From: Cannabis sativa
Taxonomy: Eukaryota; Streptophyta; Magnoliopsida; Rosales; Cannabaceae
Assembly (NCBI RefSeq): GCF_029168945.1
Contig: NC_083602.1
Location: 67,104,600 to 67,168,599, forward strand
Direction of reading: 5' to 3'
DNA length: 64,000 nt
The notes under the pieces are model-generated. The model saw nothing but the letters and a program-made list of their open reading frames with translations. It did not search any database and was not told the DNA's origin. The first letter of the stretch is position 1. The number at the start of each line of letters is the position of its first letter. Below, one piece after another: positions 59,469-64,000 of this stretch. A program made the position numbers and the translations under genes.

Positions 59469-61797
59469 ATGAATTTAGATCGGTTACCTGAAGACTGTTT
59501 TGCACACATTTTGTCACTCACTTCGCCTCAAGATGCATGTCGTTCGTCTCTAGCCTCGTCTTGTGTTCGTGCCATGGCCGATTCGGATAGTCTTTGGGAT
59601 CATTTTCTGCCATCTGATCTGAAAGAAATTTTATCAAGATTGGTGTTTCCTATTGTTTACTCCTCCAACAAGCAGTTGTTTTTCAAGTTATGCAGTCCAT
59701 GTCTAATTGATGGTGGTAAGAAGGTACATTTTTAGATTATGGTCATAATAGTTAGTGGTACAAAATCACTTTCCTAACTATAAAATTTTCATCATTGCTT
59801 AATAATGTTGGGAAACAAATGCTGCTCTACAAAGGGTACACACATAGAGATACATATGAATCTATACGTATTGGTATATTTATCTATTACGTATAGGTAA
59901 CTTATTAGTTACATAATGTGCAAACATTGAACTTTTGCTCAATTTGCTAGCTCTAGATGGTGCTTAGATGTAACAGCTCTCTCTCTTTCTTGGAATTTCT
60001 CATTACACTTGAAAGGATTTTATTCTACATTTTACAGCCACGTTGGAAGTACATTTCCAAAAAGGAATTTCTGAAAGCAAAAGTAACGTTTTGGCTTCAT
60101 TCCTAAAGACTGCTTGAAAAAAAAAAAAAAAGTGTTTATGAGAGATTATACTAATGATTCATTGCTCTCATTGGTCAAGTCTTTATAATTGATTAATGTT
60201 GATAAGATTTTCAAGACGTGGTTATAAAATGTGTAATAACAATCCTTTTTGTTTAAGGATAGATTCCTAGAAAGAGAGAGAGCCGTTAGATGTAGGCACC
60301 ATTTGTAGCTACAGATTGGGTCAAAGTCCTATGTCTACACATTGTGCTAGATAGTGCTTTCTAGTTTATACAGTAAGATCTTAGTAATCACATTACCAAA
60401 CAAAGACCTTTGAAAAGGGTATAGTCAAATTAGAGCCCCAAAAAGATGATGCTATCGTGATCAATGAGAAAGCTAATGCAATCTTATGTGATTTGAGAAA
60501 CAGTCTAGTCATTCTCCCAAAAAGATATGATTCCCCCCATGATATATACTTCGAAATATAAAATCAATATATTTTTAAACAGCGATAGCTCTTTCTAGAT
60601 AGATTATATATATATTTATAGATATTGTTCAAAGGCTGAAAGTACGCTATAATAGAAGTTGATCATATATATTAAGCATTGACTTATTACATGTGATTAT
60701 ACAACTACTATCTGTACATAGCTAACTTGAAGTCTTTGATATAATATTAGGAGAATATTAAATATGTATTAGTAGTAGTTTTTTTAATTTGCTTGTGCAT
60801 GGACAGGCGGTGGATCAAATATGAATTCTAGTGATAAGAGTTCATATTTGTTGCGCTGCCTGTTGTTGCTCAAGTGGCTTATTTTAGGTTAATATGTGTA
60901 TCCATAAGAAAAATTTACCAAATAAATTTAACCCAAAATTTTTAAAGTGAAAAACCTTGATATATTATATAGCATTTGAATTTAAATCTATATTGTTATG
61001 AATATGCTGATGAATATGATTGTCAACATTTCTTTGTTCCCCTCCAAAAATACAAATCTTTGCCTCAGATATTTTGGATAGAAAAATCAACAAATAAGAA
61101 ATGCATTATGCTGAGTGCAAGGGAGCTCTCTATAACATGGGCAAGTCATCCTTTATATTGGACTTGGAAACCGCAATTCCTGAATCAAGGTCTATTCTCT
61201 TCTCAAATTTCTTGATTACTAGAAACATGGATCTAATCTAATTAAATAATAAATTAGCTATAACCTTTTCCTTTCTTTTTTTCTACATGAAAATAATAAA
61301 ACAAATGGAATTAACAAGAAAAACTCAGGTTTGCAGAAGTAGCTGAGCTCATAACAATGTGGTGGCTAGAAATTTGTGGCACTGTGAACACCAAAATGCT
61401 CTCCCCAAACACACTTTACACAGCCTATATGGTTGTGAGGTTCGCGGACCGCGCATACGGATTAGATTTTCTACCTTCTGAGGTTTCAGTTGAAGTTGGT
61501 GATTTCAAAGCAGTTGGCAAAGTGAACTTGAGTCCTCAAGAAGGAAGAAGGAAACATTATTTCCAACGTGTGCATTTTCTAAAGGAAATGGGGGCTTTGA
61601 GGTCAAGGTTGCTTAAAGATGAAGAAAGTATAGTCTTTGGTGAGGGAGATAATGGTTGGATCAAGATTGAATTGGGAAGCTTTTTCAATGACTGTAATGG
61701 TGAGGAGCTAAAGATCAGCCTCAGGGAAGTGAAGGGTCAGCACCTTAGAGGAGGTTTAATTGTTGAGGGAATTGAAATAAGGCCTAAACATCATTGA
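59469..61797 (+). CDS. F-box protein PP2-B type, three exons
   Basis: Host gene for a plant F-box protein with a phloem protein 2 (PP2)-like lectin domain. The F-box binds SKP1 in an SCF ubiquitin ligase; the PP2 part is thought to select (glyco)protein targets. Exon 1 is 59469-59723: ATG at 59469, F-box R-L-P-E-D-C-F-A-H-I-L (residues about 4-45), F-L-P-S-D, ending I-D-G-G-K-K at donor AAG/GTACAT. Exon 2 is 61069-61189, after acceptor CCTCAG: I-F-W-I-E-K, K-K-C-I-M-L-S-A-R-E-L. Exon 3 ends at the stop 61795-61797: F-A-E-V-A-E-L, W-W-L-E-I-C-G, M-L-S-P-N-T, then the PP2 core ending E-I-R-P-K-H-H. The CAG/G acceptor at 61328 puts exon 3 out of frame. The weaker ACAAG/AA at 61318 gives 855 bp, 284 residues, a normal family length. 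Exon 2-3 is thus uncertain; the family call is firm. Confidence 0.85.
59724..61068 (+). other. Intron 1 of the F-box gene
   Basis: 1345 bp, GT at 59724 and AG at 61067-61068, phase 0. AT-rich, with no gene or recognisable element inside. PP2-B genes usually have an intron at this place. Confidence 0.75.
61190..61318 (+). other. Intron 2 of the F-box gene (acceptor uncertain)
   Basis: Donor GTCTATTC at 61190; a pyrimidine-rich tract near 61265-61285. The acceptor is either 61318 (in frame) or 61328 (better consensus, out of frame). Confidence 0.5.
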
Positions 61798-62753
61798 ATG
61801 TCTCCAAAATGTTAATTTTTTGTTTTTTATTTTTAGTGATTGGCAATTTAGCTTACCAGGGATGTTTCTTTGAAGTATTTTTTGGCGATAAAAATTGAGA
61901 AACACTATGCATGCCTATGTTTGGAAATTGGAATTTTGTGAAAAAAAGAAAAGATTGGGAAGGAAACTGTGAAAAAGAACCAATTTTCTTATGTTCGGTA
62001 AAGAGGAAAATTGCTAAAAAAAATTGATTTTAAATATTTAAGTAATTTGCACTATAAATATTAATTATTTTTTTACAATAATTATGTTGAAGTTTTGCCA
62101 CGTGGTAGTTCTTAATTGGTTTAAGTTATTAAATTTTTATTTTTTATTTAAAAATAATTTAAATATACTAATAAGAAAATGATCACACCGATAATGACTT
62201 GATGGCTAGGCATTTACATAAATTTAATAAATATAACCTTGATATTATTATTGTCAAAAATTAAATTTAGGTATTTATCTGCAACCAAAAATTAAATTTA
62301 ATTATTTTCGGTACAAATTATTCTTTTAATTATTGGCCAATTATATAATTCCTTCACTTACCTTAACTTATTGTGAATCACTACATTTAAGCTTGAAGAT
62401 GTATTTTTGGTAGAGCTTTTTTCATAAATGTACAACAAAAACAACATAATTACGAAAAAATGTACCAAAAAAAAATTATTTTAAAAACTTATACATTTTG
62501 AAAACTTATTACATGAAACCATACATTTTAATCATTAAATAAAAAAATATGTTTATTAAAACTCAAAATAAACAATTTCGTAAAATTAATTAAGCAGTTT
62601 TATAAAAATAAACAAGTTAAATATTTTTTTATTAAAAAATAATTGTTTATTATATTTTAGTATGAATTATTATAATTTAATAATATTTTTTTAATAAAAT
62701 ATAATATCAAAATTGTAAACATTAATGTATATAAATATAAATTAATACATAAA

Positions 62754-62892
62754 ATTACTAAAAATAAACATGACACATAGAGTGGTATAATAAACATATA
62801 CGAATATTATTATTTTGTTTATTAAATTAGTATGTTTAATAAATAGAAAATAAAATAAACATATATAAAGTATTTTATATTATTAGTATGTT
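62754..62892. repeat. Direct repeat, copy 1
   Basis: About 139 bp starting TTACTAAAAATAAACATGAC, with TTGTTTATTAAATTAGTATG inside. Copy 2 is at 63172-63312, about 417 bp on. Copies differ by scattered substitutions and short indels. Confidence 0.7.
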
Positions 62893-63171
62893 TATTATAA
62901 TTGTAAACATAAAAATAGACATAGCCAATTTATACTATACTAAAATAAGTATATTTTTATTCTTTGTTTCTATATATTGATTATTTTCTAATGAGTTAGT
63001 GAACGAATTTTCTTTTGAAGTATAATTTTTACATCAAAATATAAATAAACAAACATAACTTTATAAACTCCAAAAATTATTTAATTAGAAAAAATAAACA
63101 TAACACAATAAACAAAGAAAAAGTTAAAGGTAAACAATTTTTTTATATATATTATTTATTTTTTTTAAAAT

Positions 63172-63312
63172 TGCTAAAAAATAAACATAACACACATAGA
63201 GTGATATAATAAACCTATGTGAATATTATTATCTTGTTTATTAAATTAGTATGTTTAATTAATAGAAAATAAAATAAACACATATATAAAATGTTATTAT
63301 ATTATTGGTATG
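63172..63312. repeat. Direct repeat, copy 2
   Basis: Partner of 62754-62892. Its right end stops at GGTATG, where the LTR-like sequence begins; copy 1 runs on past that point, which supports an insertion boundary at 63312/63313. Confidence 0.7.
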
Positions 63313-64000
63313 TGTTGAGCGAGGTTTTTAGCAAACAATAAAATAATATATAAGAAGAGCTGTAGAAAGTTTAATGCAAGAGATTTTTACGTGGTTGGGG
63401 CATTAATGAGCCTTAGTCCACGAATCTTTATTATTTATGAGAGTATTTATTACAGAGAATGTTCTTGGTGGATTTCTCTCCTATTTTCTCTCTTTGATTC
63501 CTTAAAACCAAATTGTTCGACCCCTTTTCAATCTGTTTGTGGGGTATTTATAGTGTTTATCTGGAGTGATCCCTAGGAATGGATCACTTGCCTTTCTATG
63601 CTAGCTTCATAGGGCCACATATTCCTAGTAGATACAAAATAGGAAATACATGACCTATACCGTAGGTATTTTAGGAGTTAGGTGGATATGATCTTTTATC
63701 CCCTCTAGAGTTATGTGATTTCTCATAAAGTAGCCATCACTAGACTCATTGATTATAGTGTAATAGCCGTATAAAGGGGGTTACGCCATCTGTCATGTCG
63801 TTTATGGAGATTTCAATACGCCTTCCCCCATGCGGCATTAAATGCGAAGTGACTGTTCAAGGGATCTCTATACCTCCCGGAACTGCCTTAGCATGACTCT
63901 GGCTTCCCGGAGAGTAGAGATATTTCTTATGCTCTCCTCCGGGAGACACCTTCCCTGAGATATTCCTCATTTGCCTAAGACTTAGTTGATTTTCATAAAT
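63313..64000 (-). repeat. Probable LTR of another retroelement, partial
   Basis: Read on the minus strand it shows a TATA box (CTATAAATAC, 63544-63553), a transcribed part, AATAATAAAG near 63430, the block GTGGACTAAGGCTCATTAATG and an end ...CTCGCTCAACA at 63313. No primer site follows to the left, so it is a 3' LTR of a minus-strand element or a solo LTR. The left flank GTATG could be the target duplication. It runs out of the window; family unknown. The small frame at 63391-63576 is not a gene. Confidence 0.5.

Larger units (their letters stand above)
61798..63312. other. AT-rich downstream spacer
   Basis: 3' flank of the gene. I see no coding frame. 62400-63300 is very AT-rich and contains the direct repeat pair 62754-62892 and 63172-63312, with another partial copy near 63090. 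Confidence 0.55.

Noticed and set aside
63391..63576. 61-codon frame starting M-V-G-A-L-M-S-L
   Set aside because: It lies antisense within the probable LTR and has no similarity I recognise.

Overview
The window looks like AT-rich, repeat-dense DNA of a dicot plant. Introns, F-box/PP2 plant gene structure, nested Ty1/copia retrotransposons with methionine-initiator-type primer sites and no operon-like gene order all point that way. The LTR family resembles ones I associate with Cannabaceae (Cannabis/Humulus), but I cannot prove the species from sequence alone.

Layout. About 1-39673 is one nest of five related long-LTR (about 1.9 kb) copia elements, named here A-E. Element C (minus strand) is the oldest host: its leader starts at 18497, and its 5' LTR is split into 21483-22431 and 38773-39673. 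Element B (minus) sits in the leader of C; its 5' LTR is 16603-18496 and its 3' end lies left of the window. Element A (minus, 2353-12694) sits inside the gag gene of B. Element E (plus, 22432-38767, duplicated CATAG at both sides) sits inside the 5' LTR of C. Element D (minus, 22436-28620, truncated) sits inside the 5' LTR of E, four bases from its end.

39674-43284 is an AT-rich spacer with a satellite-like array. 43290-58561 is a younger copia element, F (plus, 265-bp LTRs, duplicated CACAA), whose integrase is split by a sixth long-LTR element, G (plus, 45953-56044, duplicated ATAAG). 59469-61797 is the only host gene I recognise, a three-exon PP2-B-type F-box protein gene. 61798-63312 is AT-rich spacer with a direct repeat, and from 63313 to the window end lies what looks like the LTR of another element.

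How the parts relate. A and G carry decayed gag-pol reading frames with protease, integrase, reverse transcriptase and RNase H motifs. D and E share an already ruined pol and no gag, so they look like non-autonomous members moved by proteins supplied in trans. B carries a different gag under the same LTR and leader. The unifying feature of the family is a leader of about 2.7-4 kb between primer site and gag. It keeps structured islands while the rest drifts: a 92-nt three-tier stem-loop, a pair of near-identical 25-mers 112-114 bp apart just before gag, and a variable GC-rich hairpin cluster near the primer site. These are the best candidates for an undescribed functional system (RNA packaging, dimerisation or translation control). 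A second notable signal is that element G differs from its relatives mainly at CAG/CTG sites, in a way that suggests systematic sequence error rather than decay.
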